DNA of 64,000 nucleotides from NCBI GenBank assembly GCA_013823505.1, contig PNMH01000004.1, positions 1 through 64,000 of the forward strand. The letters run 5' to 3'. The notes below the pieces were generated by a model that saw only the letters and a list, made by a program, of their open reading frames with translations, ran no database searches and was not told the DNA's origin. Below are positions 28,100-36,716 of the stretch, piece after piece. Origin of the DNA: Polaromonas sp. GTDB taxonomy: Bacteria > Pseudomonadota > Gammaproteobacteria > Burkholderiales > Burkholderiaceae. The stretch's first letter is position 1, and each line of letters opens with the position of its first letter. The position numbers and the translations under genes were made by a program.

Positions 28100-28873
28100 A
28101 TGAGTGCATTTCAGGAAGAGCGCGTGCTCAGCGTTCACCACTGGACCGACCGGCTGTTCAGCTTCACCACCACGCGCGACGCGTCGCTGCGTTTCTCCAA
28201 CGGCCACTTCACCATGATCGGCCTGCGCGTGGATGGCAAGCCGCTGCTGCGCGCCTACAGCATCGTCAGCCCGAACTACGCCGACCATCTCGAATTCCTG
28301 AGCATCAAGGTGCCCGACGGTCCGCTGACCTCGCGTCTGCAGCACATTCAGGTGGGCGACACCATCATCGTGGGCCGCAAGCCCACCGGCACCCTTCTGA
28401 TCGACTACCTGCTGCCCGGCAAGCGCCTGTACTTGCTGGCCACCGGCACAGGCCTGGCGCCGTTCCTCAGCGTGATCCGCGACCCCGAGACCTACGAGCG
28501 TTACGAGCAGGTGGTGCTGATCCACGGCGTGCGCCAAGTCAAGGAACTGGCGTACCGTGAGTACCTCAGCGAAACCCTGGCCCACGACGAGTTTCTGGGC
28601 GAGATGGTCCAGCAGAAGCTGCTGTACTACCCCACCGTCACGCGCGAGCCGTTTGTGCACCAAGGCCGCATTCCGCAGTTGCTGGCCGAAGGCCAGGTCG
28701 CCAAAGACCTGGGCATTCCCATGCTGAACCCGGCCGAAGACCGCATCATGATCTGCGGCAGTCCCGAGATGCTGCGCGACCTCAAGGCGCTGGCCGAAAA
28801 GCTGGGCTTCGAGGAAGGCAACACCAGCCGCCCGGGCGCTTTCGTGATCGAGCGTGCGTTTGCCGGAACTTGA
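28100..28873 (+). CDS. fpr: Ferredoxin/flavodoxin-NADP+ reductase (Fpr type)
   Basis: The 257-residue flavoprotein starts MSAFQEERVLSVHHWTDRLFSFTTTR. FAD binding is at LLRAYSIVSPNYADHLEF (RxYS), NADPH binding at LLATGTGLAPFLSVIRDPETY and ICGSPEMLRD, and the C-terminus FVIERAFAGT is of the bacterial subclass I type. It shuttles electrons between NADPH and ferredoxin or flavodoxin. It is unrelated in fold to the FNR at 17840-18901, so the organism encodes two kinds. Confidence 0.94.
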   Translation: MSAFQEERVLSVHHWTDRLFSFTTTRDASLRFSNGHFTMIGLRVDGKPLLRAYSIVSPNYADHLEFLSIKVPDGPLTSRLQHIQVGDTIIVGRKPTGTLLIDYLLPGKRLYLLATGTGLAPFLSVIRDPETYERYEQVVLIHGVRQVKELAYREYLSETLAHDEFLGEMVQQKLLYYPTVTREPFVHQGRIPQLLAEGQVAKDLGIPMLNPAEDRIMICGSPEMLRDLKALAEKLGFEEGNTSRPGAFVIERAFAGT

Positions 28874-28924
28874 CCGCAAGTTCTGCGCTCTGTCACCCAG
28901 TACCGTCCAACCCCGGGCTCAGCC

Positions 28925-29449
28925 TTGATCACCACCATCCCGACCTTTCGCCCCTCGTTCCTTGAACGCCACCCCCGCCAGATCCTGGGCCTGATCGCCC
29001 TGGTGTGCATCGGCATGCTGGCATTTGGCCTGTACTTGCAGCACGTGGTGGGTCTGGAGCCGTGCCCCATGTGCATCGTGCAGCGTTATGCGCTGATTGC
29101 CGTGGCGCTGGTGGCCAGCATTGCGGTTTTTTTGCGCGGACGCAAGGCGCTTTGGACGGGTGTGGGCGTGATGGCGGTGTTTTCGGTCTTCGGTGCTGGT
29201 GTCGCTGCGCGCCAGAGCTGGCTGCAGTGGTACCCACCTGAAATCATGAGCTGTGGGCGCGACTTCTTCGGGATGATCGAGTCTTTCCCGCTGCGTCGCG
29301 CCATTCCCATGATCTTTCGCGGCAGCGGCGACTGTTCTGTGATCGACTGGACTTTCCTGGGCCTGTCGATCGCCAACTGGTCGTTCGTCAGCTTCACCGC
29401 CATCACGCTGGCGGCAGTCGCGCTTTGGGTCAAACGCGCGCCCGCTTGA
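28925..29449 (+). CDS. dsbB: Disulfide bond formation protein B
   Basis: The 174-residue inner-membrane quinone reductase reoxidises DsbA. The first periplasmic pair is Cys47-Cys50 in GLEPCPMCIVQRY, and the second pair is in IMSCGRDF and GSGDCSVIDW. Four helices are visible. The only plausible start is a TTG at 28925; the next in-frame ATG falls inside helix 1, after residue 30. A hairpin terminator overlaps the end of the convergent argA. Confidence 0.93.
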   Translation: MITTIPTFRPSFLERHPRQILGLIALVCIGMLAFGLYLQHVVGLEPCPMCIVQRYALIAVALVASIAVFLRGRKALWTGVGVMAVFSVFGAGVAARQSWLQWYPPEIMSCGRDFFGMIESFPLRRAIPMIFRGSGDCSVIDWTFLGLSIANWSFVSFTAITLAAVALWVKRAPA

Positions 29450-29458
29450 AGCTCACGG

Positions 29459-29482
29459 GCTGAGCGTTCAGCTCAGCTTTTT
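29459..29482 (+). terminator. Terminator of dsbB, inside the end of argA
   Basis: GCTGAGC (29459-29465), loop GTTCA, GCTCAGC (29471-29477), then TTTTTC. The argA stop codon lies in the loop, so the 3' arm and T tract are the last codons of argA on the other strand. Confidence 0.75.
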
Positions 29483-30808
29483 CACCAACACCTGGCTCTT
29501 GCGGTCCCAGTTGTACTTGCGCTTGCGGGCCTCGGGCAGCCAGTCAGCGTTGACCTGCACAAATCCGCGTTTGATGAACCAGTGCATCGTGCGCGTGGTG
29601 AGCACGAAGATGCTTTGCAGGCCCTGGGCCTTGGCGCGCACTTCAATCCGCTTGAGCAGTCGCTCGCCATCGCCCTGGCTCTGCGTGTCGGGTGACACGG
29701 TGAGCGCGGCCATCTCGCCCGTGCGCGCTTCCGGGTAGGGGTAAAGCGCGGCGCAGCCGAAGATCACGCCGTCGTGTTCGATGATGGTGTAGTTGCCCGC
29801 GTCGCGTTCAATCTCGGTGCGGTCGCGCTTGACCAGCGTGCCGTCTTTCTCGAACGGCTCGATCAGCGCCACGATGCCGCTCACGTCGTCCATGGTGGCT
29901 TCGCGCACGCTCTCGAGTTTTTCGTCCACCACCATGGTGCCGAAGCCGTCGTGGGTGTAGATCTCCAGCAGCAGCGCGCCGTCCACCGCGAACGGCAGGA
30001 TGTGGCTGCGCTCCACGCCGCCTTCGCAGGCGCGGATGCAGTGCTGCAAATAGAACGCCGGGTCGGTCGGCTGGGTGGGCGCGGGCAGACCAGCCAGCAG
30101 CTTCTTGGCATCTGCCAGCGGAATCTCGGTATCGATGTCGCTCTCGGGGTCGGCCAGGTCGGTGCGCAGGCCGGGCACTTCGGTGAGGAACATCAGCTTG
30201 TCGGCCTGCAGCGCGATGGCCACCGAGGTCGCCACGTCTTCCATGGTGAGGTTGAAGGCCTCGCCGGTGGGCGAGAAGCCGAACGGCGACAGCAGCACCA
30301 GCGCACCCATGTCTAGCGTGCGCTGGATGCCTTCGGTGTCGACCTTGCGCACGAGGCCGGAGTGCTGGAAGTCCACGCCGTCCATCAAACCCACCGGGCG
30401 CGCGGTGATGAAGTTGCCCGAGATCACGCGCACCGTGGCGCCGGCCATGGGCGTGTTGGGCAGGCCCTGGCTGAACGCCGCCTCAATCTCGTAGCGCAAC
30501 TGGCCGGCGGCTTCCTGCGCACAGTCGAGTGCCACCGAGTCGGTGATGCGCATGCCGTGGGAATACTTGGGCTCGTGGCCCTTGGCCTTCAGTTGCTCGT
30601 TGACCTGCGGGCGAAAGCCGTGCACCAGCACGATTTCCACGCCCATGCTCTGGATGAGCGCCAGGTCCTGCGCGACGTTCTGCAGCTTGCCCGCGGCGAT
30701 GGCTTCGCCTGCGATACCCACCACCAGCGTGTTGCCACGGTGTTTGTGGATGTAGGGCGCGACTGAGCGGAACCAGGGAACGAAGGTGAAGTTGAAGACG
30801 GTGGACAT
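29468..30808 (-). CDS. argA: N-acetylglutamate synthase (amino-acid N-acetyltransferase)
   Basis: The 446-residue enzyme starts arginine synthesis by acetylating glutamate. The N-terminal amino-acid-kinase-like domain (NTLVVGIAGEAIAAGKLQNVAQDLALIQSMGVEIVLVHGFRPQVNEQL) binds arginine for feedback inhibition, and the C-terminal GNAT domain (IEHDGVIFGCAALYPYPEARTGEMAALTVSPDTQSQGDGERLL) does the chemistry. The start MSTVFNFTFVPWFRSVAPYIHKHRG is canonical. It is divergent from hrpA with 39 bases between. Confidence 0.95.
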   Translation of the reverse strand: MSTVFNFTFVPWFRSVAPYIHKHRGNTLVVGIAGEAIAAGKLQNVAQDLALIQSMGVEIVLVHGFRPQVNEQLKAKGHEPKYSHGMRITDSVALDCAQEAAGQLRYEIEAAFSQGLPNTPMAGATVRVISGNFITARPVGLMDGVDFQHSGLVRKVDTEGIQRTLDMGALVLLSPFGFSPTGEAFNLTMEDVATSVAIALQADKLMFLTEVPGLRTDLADPESDIDTEIPLADAKKLLAGLPAPTQPTDPAFYLQHCIRACEGGVERSHILPFAVDGALLLEIYTHDGFGTMVVDEKLESVREATMDDVSGIVALIEPFEKDGTLVKRDRTEIERDAGNYTIIEHDGVIFGCAALYPYPEARTGEMAALTVSPDTQSQGDGERLLKRIEVRAKAQGLQSIFVLTTRTMHWFIKRGFVQVNADWLPEARKRKYNWDRKSQVLVKKLS

Positions 30809-30847
30809 GGATGGCAGGGCAGGCGGGCAGTGGGCCGGGCGCGGATA

Positions 30848-33800
30848 ATGGTCGGCTGCCCGATTCTGACCGAAGTTCCCCACTTGTCCTCCACACCGCT
30901 GCACATCGAATTCCCGGAGACGCTGCCCGTCTCAGCCCGCCGCCACGAGATCGAGGCCGCCATGCGTGAGCACCAGGTGGTGATCGTGTGTGGTGAAACC
31001 GGCTCGGGCAAGACCACCCAGATTCCGAAGATCGCGCTCGCGATGGGGCGCGGCAAGTGCAACGCAAAGCCTGGCCAGCGCGGCCAGATGATCGGCCACA
31101 CGCAACCGCGGCGCATTGCCGCATCCAGCGTGGCCAAGCGCATCGCCGAGGAACTGAAGACGCCCCTGGGCGACGTGGTCGGTTTCAAAGTGCGCTTCCA
31201 GGACCGGTTGTCGAAAGACGCGTCCGTCAAGCTCATGACCGACGGCATCTTGCTCGCCGAGACGCAGACCGACCCCGACCTGCGCGCCTACGACACCATC
31301 ATCATCGACGAGGCGCACGAACGCAGCCTCAACATCGACTTCCTGCTCGGCTACCTGCGCCAGCTGCTGCCGCGCCGGCCCGACCTCAAGGTGGTGGTGA
31401 CCTCGGCCACCATCGACGCCGACCGCTTCGCGCAGTACTTCGCCTCCAAAAACGGCCCCGCCCCGGTGCTCATGGTCTCGGGCCGCACCTTTCCGGTGGA
31501 AGTGCGCTGGCGCCCGTTTGAGGAAAGCCGCGACTACGACCTCAACAGCGCGATCACGGATGCCGTGGACGAACTCTGGCGTGGGCCTCTGGGTGGCGAC
31601 ATCCTGGTGTTTCTGCCGGGCGAACGCGAGATCCGCGAAGCCGCCGACCACCTGCGCAAGCACCTGAGCCACATCCCCACGCTGCGCAACGCCGAGGTGT
31701 TGCCCCTGTTCGCGCGACTCTCGCAAGCCGAGCAGGACCGCATCTTCCAGGAGCACGGCGGGCGGCGCATCGTGCTCTCGACCAACGTGGCCGAGACCTC
31801 GCTCACGGTGCCGGGCATCCGCAACGTGATCGACGTGGGCACCGCGCGCGTGAAGCGCTACAGCTTCCGCCAGAAGGTGGAGCAGCTCATGGTGGAGCCG
31901 ATCAGCCAGGCCGCGGCCAACCAGCGCGCCGGGCGCTGCGGCCGCGTGGCCGACGGCATCTGCATCCGCCTGTACGACGAGGCTGGCTTCAACGCCCGCC
32001 CCAGGTTCACCGACCCCGAGATCCTGCGCAGCTCGCTGGCGGGCGTGATCCTGCGCATGAAGGCGCTGCGCCTGGGTGCGGTGGAAGAATTCGCTTTCAT
32101 CGAGGCGCCGCAGAAACGCGCCATCGTCGATGGTTACCAGCTCCTGGCCGAGCTCGGTGCGGTGGACGATGACAACGAACTCACGCCCATTGGGCAGACG
32201 CTCTCGCGCCTGCCGCTGGACCCGCGCGTGGGCCGCATGATCCTGGAGGCGCAGCAGCGCGGCGCGCTCGACGAGGTGATGGTGATCGCCTCGGCGCTCA
32301 GCGTGCAGGACGTGCGCGACCGCCCGCTGGACAAGCAGGCCCAGGCCGACCAGGCACACGCCAAGTTCGACGACGAGAAAAGCGAGTTCAGCGGCACGCT
32401 CAAGCTCTGGAAGTGGCTGGAAGACACCAAGGGTGGCCACGGCAAGGACCACAAGCTCAGCCACCGCCAGTACGAAAACCTGCTGCGCGAAAACTTCGTC
32501 AACGTGCGGCGCGTGCGCGAGTGGCGCGACATCCACACCCAGCTGCACACGGTGGTGGCCGAGCACAAGTGGCAGATCAACAGCGCGCCCGCGAGCTACG
32601 AGCAACTGCACCTGGCCATGCTGGCCGGCCTTTTGGGCAACGTGGGCCAGAAGAGCGAAGCGGAAGACTGGTACCTGGGCGCGCGCGGCATCAAGTTCTA
32701 CCGCCACCCGGGCGCCAACCTGAGCAAGAAGCCCGGGCGCTGGATCGTCTGCGCCGAACTGGTGGAGACCACGCGCCTGTTCGGTCGCGGTATTGCGGCC
32801 ATCGAGCCGCTGTGGCTGGAGCAGGTGGGCTCGCACTTGCTGAAGAAGCAGTTGCTCGACCCGCACTGGGAAAAGAAGTCGGCGCAGGTGACGGCGCTGG
32901 AGCGCGCCACGCTGTACGGTTTGGTCGTTTACAACAACCGGCGCACCGACTACGGCCGCGTGGACCCGGTGGGCGCCCGCGCGATCTTCATCCGCGAGGC
33001 GCTGGTGGCGGGCGACTGGGAGACGCGACTGCCGTTTCTGGCCGCCAACCAGAAGCTGGTGCAGCAGGTGGCCGAGCTGGAACACAAGTCGCGCCGGCAG
33101 GACGTGCTGGTGGACGACGAGCTCATTTACGCCTTCTACGACCAGCAACTGCCCGCGCACATCTGCAACGGCCCGGCGCTCGAACGCTGGTATCAAGACG
33201 AAGTGCGGCGCCATCCGAAGCTGCTGCTGCTCACGCGCGAAGAACTCATGCGCCACGAGGCGGCGGGCATCACCACGCAGGCGTTCCCCAAGACGCTGCG
33301 CCTGGGCGGTGTGGACTGCGCCTGCGAGTATTTGCACGTGCCCGGTGATCCGCGCGACGGCCTGTCGGTCACGCTGCCCATCTTTGCGCTGAACCAGGCC
33401 AGCGACGACCGCTGCGACTGGCTGGTGCCCGGCATGCTCAAGGACAAGCTGCTGGCCTTGCTGAAGACGCTGCACCAGCGTCCGCGCTCGCGCCTGGTGC
33501 CGCTGCCAGCCACGGCCGAGCGGTTTGCGCAGGCGCTGTGCGAACCCGCCGCGTTTGGCGCCGGGAACCTGATGGACGCGCTGCTCAAACTGGTGCGCGA
33601 AGCCACGCAGCTCGACATCCAGCGCAACGACATCAAGGTCGACATGCTCAGTCCGCACCACTTCATGCACTTGCGCGTGGTGGACGAACACGGTCGTCAG
33701 CTGGGTCAGGGCCGCAGCCTGGCCGCGCTCAAGGCCGAGCTGGGCAGCCAGGCGCGCGGCGCCTTTCAGGCCTTGGCTTCCATCAAATTGGACAGCCTGC

Positions 33801-34762
33801 GCCCGGCGCCGCCCTCCCAGGATGCGCGGCCCACGGCACAGGTGGCCAAACCGGCCGGCAAGGCGGCACCCGCCGCGCCAGCCGTGAGCGCCTCACAGCG
33901 TCACACCACCTGGGACTTCGGTGAACTGCCCGAGCTGATGGAGATCCGCAAGGGCCAACAGTCGTTGATCGGATTTCCCGCGCTCATTGACGATGGTGAC
34001 GCGGTACGGCTGGAGGTGTTCGACGAGCCCGACGTGGCCAAGGCCCGGCACCGCGAAGGCTTGCGCCGCCTGTGTGCGCTGCAGATACGCGACGCGCTCA
34101 AGTACCTGGAGAAGAACCTGCCCGGCCTGCAGACCATGGCCGCGGCCTACATGCAGGTGGGCAAAGAGACGGGCGGCGGCGGCACGCTGGAAGAGCTGCG
34201 CACGCAGATTCTGGAGCTGGCGCTGGACCGCGCCTTCCTGGCCGAGCCCCTGCCCACCAACGAAGCCGCTTTCAAGCAGCGCGTGGACGAAGGGCGAGGG
34301 CGCCTCACGTTGATCGCCAGCGAGATCTCGCGCAGCGCCGGCGCCATCCTCACGGAGTTCGCCGCGGCCACGCGAAAGCTCAAGGACAGCAAACCGGCCG
34401 CCGACGTGGCCACCGACGTGGGGCAACAACTGGCGCGGCTGGTGCCCAAGAAATTCTTGCTGCAGACCCCTTATGCCCAGTTGCAGCACCTGCCGCGTTA
34501 CTTGAAAGCGGTGCAGTTGCGGCTGGACAAACTGCGAGCCGATCCCGCGCGGGACGCCTCCCGGTTGGCCGAGCTGCGCCCACAAGACCAGCGCTTCTGG
34601 CGGCTGGTGGCCGAGCGCAAGGGCGTGCAGGACGCGCGTCTGAACGAGCTGCGTTGGCTGCTGGAAGAGCTGCGGGTGAGCTTTTTTGCGCAGGAGCTGC
34701 GCACGCCTCAGCCTGTCAGCGTGAAACGCCTGGACAAGGCCTGGGCGCAACTCCAGCTCTGA
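30848..34762 (+). CDS. hrpA: ATP-dependent RNA helicase HrpA (DEAH box)
   Basis: The product is about 1304 residues, the usual length of HrpA. It has Walker A GETGSGKTTQIPK, the DEAH box IIIDEAHERSLNIDFLLGYLRQLLP, SATIDADRFAQYF, and motif VI QRAGRCGRVADGICIRLY, followed by the HA2/OB region and the long HrpA C-terminal domain. HrpA is linked to mRNA processing and rescue of stalled or collided ribosomes. The start is uncertain: GTG 30830, ATG 30848 and TTG 30884 are all in frame. The 3' end is 3 bases from the convergent FecR-SPOR gene. Confidence 0.94.
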   Translation: MVGCPILTEVPHLSSTPLHIEFPETLPVSARRHEIEAAMREHQVVIVCGETGSGKTTQIPKIALAMGRGKCNAKPGQRGQMIGHTQPRRIAASSVAKRIAEELKTPLGDVVGFKVRFQDRLSKDASVKLMTDGILLAETQTDPDLRAYDTIIIDEAHERSLNIDFLLGYLRQLLPRRPDLKVVVTSATIDADRFAQYFASKNGPAPVLMVSGRTFPVEVRWRPFEESRDYDLNSAITDAVDELWRGPLGGDILVFLPGEREIREAADHLRKHLSHIPTLRNAEVLPLFARLSQAEQDRIFQEHGGRRIVLSTNVAETSLTVPGIRNVIDVGTARVKRYSFRQKVEQLMVEPISQAAANQRAGRCGRVADGICIRLYDEAGFNARPRFTDPEILRSSLAGVILRMKALRLGAVEEFAFIEAPQKRAIVDGYQLLAELGAVDDDNELTPIGQTLSRLPLDPRVGRMILEAQQRGALDEVMVIASALSVQDVRDRPLDKQAQADQAHAKFDDEKSEFSGTLKLWKWLEDTKGGHGKDHKLSHRQYENLLRENFVNVRRVREWRDIHTQLHTVVAEHKWQINSAPASYEQLHLAMLAGLLGNVGQKSEAEDWYLGARGIKFYRHPGANLSKKPGRWIVCAELVETTRLFGRGIAAIEPLWLEQVGSHLLKKQLLDPHWEKKSAQVTALERATLYGLVVYNNRRTDYGRVDPVGARAIFIREALVAGDWETRLPFLAANQKLVQQVAELEHKSRRQDVLVDDELIYAFYDQQLPAHICNGPALERWYQDEVRRHPKLLLLTREELMRHEAAGITTQAFPKTLRLGGVDCACEYLHVPGDPRDGLSVTLPIFALNQASDDRCDWLVPGMLKDKLLALLKTLHQRPRSRLVPLPATAERFAQALCEPAAFGAGNLMDALLKLVREATQLDIQRNDIKVDMLSPHHFMHLRVVDEHGRQLGQGRSLAALKAELGSQARGAFQALASIKLDSLRPAPPSQDARPTAQVAKPAGKAAPAAPAVSASQRHTTWDFGELPELMEIRKGQQSLIGFPALIDDGDAVRLEVFDEPDVAKARHREGLRRLCALQIRDALKYLEKNLPGLQTMAAAYMQVGKETGGGGTLEELRTQILELALDRAFLAEPLPTNEAAFKQRVDEGRGRLTLIASEISRSAGAILTEFAAATRKLKDSKPAADVATDVGQQLARLVPKKFLLQTPYAQLQHLPRYLKAVQLRLDKLRADPARDASRLAELRPQDQRFWRLVAERKGVQDARLNELRWLLEELRVSFFAQELRTPQPVSVKRLDKAWAQLQL

Positions 34763-34765
34763 ATT

Positions 34766-35719
34766 TCATCGAGTGGCCAGGGCCACGCGGCCGTCTTTGA
34801 CGCCCAATGCGGTGTTGGCTTGCAGTTGCTTCAGCACCGCTTCAGCGTCTTCGCGCGTGGCGAGCTGGTTGATGCGGACTTCGAACTGGCCGTCCTTGGC
34901 CAACACCTCGGCGGGATAGCCGGCGGCTTGCAAGTTGGTGCGCAATGCGTTGGCTTGAACGCCGTTGGGCATCAGGCCAGCCACCGTGCGCCATTGGCCA
35001 CCTTGCAGCACGATGCCCTGGCCGGGTTGCATCTCGGCCTGGCCGATGAACTTGGCGAGTTGGTCCGGCGTGGCCTGGCCTGCGGGCTTTTCGGCCTCGC
35101 CCGTGAACACGACCCAGAAGGCACCGGGCTTGTCCAGCACGATGCCGGGTTTGTTGTCGCGCACGACCTCGACCTTGCCTTCGAACATGCACACGGCGTC
35201 GTGCGCCGCGTCGGTCATGCTCCAGAAATCGGTGCCCCGAATGCCCACGGTGGCGGTGGCCATCTTGAGGTTGAGGTCCCGCTTGTTGCCCAGGGCTTTG
35301 CTGGAGTAGTCGGTGGCATAGCGGAACACGCCGGTGACCAGGCGCAGCGTCGCCGAGAGTTCCGAGGGGCCTGCCGCTTGACGCTGGCGCACCGCCAGCG
35401 CCTCGATCAAGAACTCGGTGTTTTCACCGAGCTTGATCATGCTGCGGTCGGACATGCGCAACAACATGCGGGCATCGCCGGCGGTGATCGCCTTGTCGTT
35501 GGCACGCAATTGCACGCCGGGTTCGGCGGCGCGGCGCTGGCCATTGCGCTCGACCCAGGCGGGCAACTGGATCGCCTCGACCACGGTGGTGGTGGCGCGG
35601 GCGGTACCCTGGCTGGCCCAGAGGCCGGCGCCCAGCAGCAACAGGCCCAAGGCATGACGGATGAACGGCCTGGGCGAACGGGCGGCGGGAAGGGGGCGCA
35701 AGGCGGCAGACGGGGGCAT
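34766..35719 (-). CDS. Exported FecR-domain protein with C-terminal SPOR-like domain
   Basis: The 317-residue product has a signal peptide with a basic N-terminus (RHALGLLLLGAGLWASQGTARA). Residues about 70-210 form a FecR domain (ITAGDARMLLRMSDRSMIKLGENTEFLIE, FRYATDYSSK, TATVGIRGTDFWS, VCMFEGKVEVV). The C-terminal 75 residues (LRTNLQAAGYPAEVLAKDGQFEVRINQLATREDAEAVLKQL) resemble a SPOR peptidoglycan-binding domain. It has no membrane helix or FecI-type sigma partner, so it is not a classical anti-sigma factor. The role is unknown; septal or cell-wall localisation is inference. Confidence 0.8.
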   Translation of the reverse strand: MPPSAALRPLPAARSPRPFIRHALGLLLLGAGLWASQGTARATTTVVEAIQLPAWVERNGQRRAAEPGVQLRANDKAITAGDARMLLRMSDRSMIKLGENTEFLIEALAVRQRQAAGPSELSATLRLVTGVFRYATDYSSKALGNKRDLNLKMATATVGIRGTDFWSMTDAAHDAVCMFEGKVEVVRDNKPGIVLDKPGAFWVVFTGEAEKPAGQATPDQLAKFIGQAEMQPGQGIVLQGGQWRTVAGLMPNGVQANALRTNLQAAGYPAEVLAKDGQFEVRINQLATREDAEAVLKQLQANTALGVKDGRVALATR

Positions 35720-35998
35720 GAAGAACCTTTTCAGAACGGCGATGGTTGCAACGACATGAAGCGAACCTTACGTTCACTACGTGGCCACCCTTGTATCGGA
35801 TGCAGCACGGCAAGCTACAGGCTTTCCGAGGGGCTCCTCCGTGAAAAAAGTCGCGCGCCATGGGCCTGTGTGTCACGTTGGCTTGTCCCCTGGTCGGGGT
35901 GGGGCATGTCCGCCTGGGTTGACACTTCGCCCGCCGATGCGTTTCACTGGGCAACGGTTGTGGTCATGGCATTTGTTTCAACGCTGCGGGGTCTACCG
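35720..35998. other. Divergent spacer between the FecR-SPOR and Rieske genes
   Basis: The 279-base region holds the 5' ends of both genes. TTGACA at 35919-35924 is a perfect -35, but the matching -10 position reads TTTCAC. I see no small gene, RNA or repeat that I can support. Confidence 0.4.
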
Positions 35999-36715
35999 AT
36001 GGATCGTCGTGAATTCGTGGAAAGTTGTGCGTTGGGCGCCGGCTCGCTGGCGGCCAGCTTGGCGGGCAACGCCTGGGCGGTTGACGCCCGGCCCCGCAAC
36101 CATGGTCGCGTGCTGCTGGTGGACGAGCTGGGCAAACCCCTCAAGGCCGCCGGCCTGCGGGCCCAGACCAATTACGTTTTTCACTATCCGTTCGAGGCCA
36201 CGCCGGTGTTCCTGCTCGATCTGGGCAAGGCGGCGGCAGCCACCCAGCTGGCAACACGCGACAAGCAGTCCTACCAATGGCCCGGTGGCGTGGGTCCCAA
36301 GCGCAGCCTGGTGGCCTTCTCCGCCATCTGCTCACACAAGCTGGTGTACCCCACGAAAGACCTGAGCTTCATCAGTTTCCGCAAGGGCGCTGCGGTGAAC
36401 CCGCAGACGCCGAGCAAGGGCAGCGATCTGATCCATTGCTGCGCTGACCACAGCCAGTACGACCCTGCGCGGGGTGCCCAGGTGCTCAACGGGCCGGCCG
36501 AGCAGCCGCTTTGTGCGGTGCTGCTGGAGCACGATGAAAAAACCGATCAGCTCACCGCCACCGGCACGCTGGGGGGCGAGTTGTTTGACGACTTCTTCAA
36601 AAAGTACGAGATGAAGCTGAGCCTGGAGGTGGGGCCTAACGCGAAGCAGGCGGTGGCACGGCAGAGCACGGTGCGCGAACTGGAGCGCTACTGCCGCAAC
36701 CCCGTGCGGTGCTGA
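35999..36715 (+). CDS. Tat-exported Rieske [2Fe-2S] protein
   Basis: The 238-residue product begins MDRREFVESCALGAGSLAASLAGNAWA, a twin-arginine (RREF) signal peptide. The Rieske ligands are ICSHKL (CxH) and CCADHSQYD (CxxH), in the order expected, separated by an insert of about 50 residues that is longer than in the bc1 Rieske protein. No bc1 subunit genes are nearby. It probably folds with its cluster in the cytoplasm and acts in the periplasm; the partner is unknown. An in-frame ATG at 35966 could extend the start. Confidence 0.8.
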   Translation: MDRREFVESCALGAGSLAASLAGNAWAVDARPRNHGRVLLVDELGKPLKAAGLRAQTNYVFHYPFEATPVFLLDLGKAAAATQLATRDKQSYQWPGGVGPKRSLVAFSAICSHKLVYPTKDLSFISFRKGAAVNPQTPSKGSDLIHCCADHSQYDPARGAQVLNGPAEQPLCAVLLEHDEKTDQLTATGTLGGELFDDFFKKYEMKLSLEVGPNAKQAVARQSTVRELERYCRNPVRC

Positions 36716-36716
36716 A

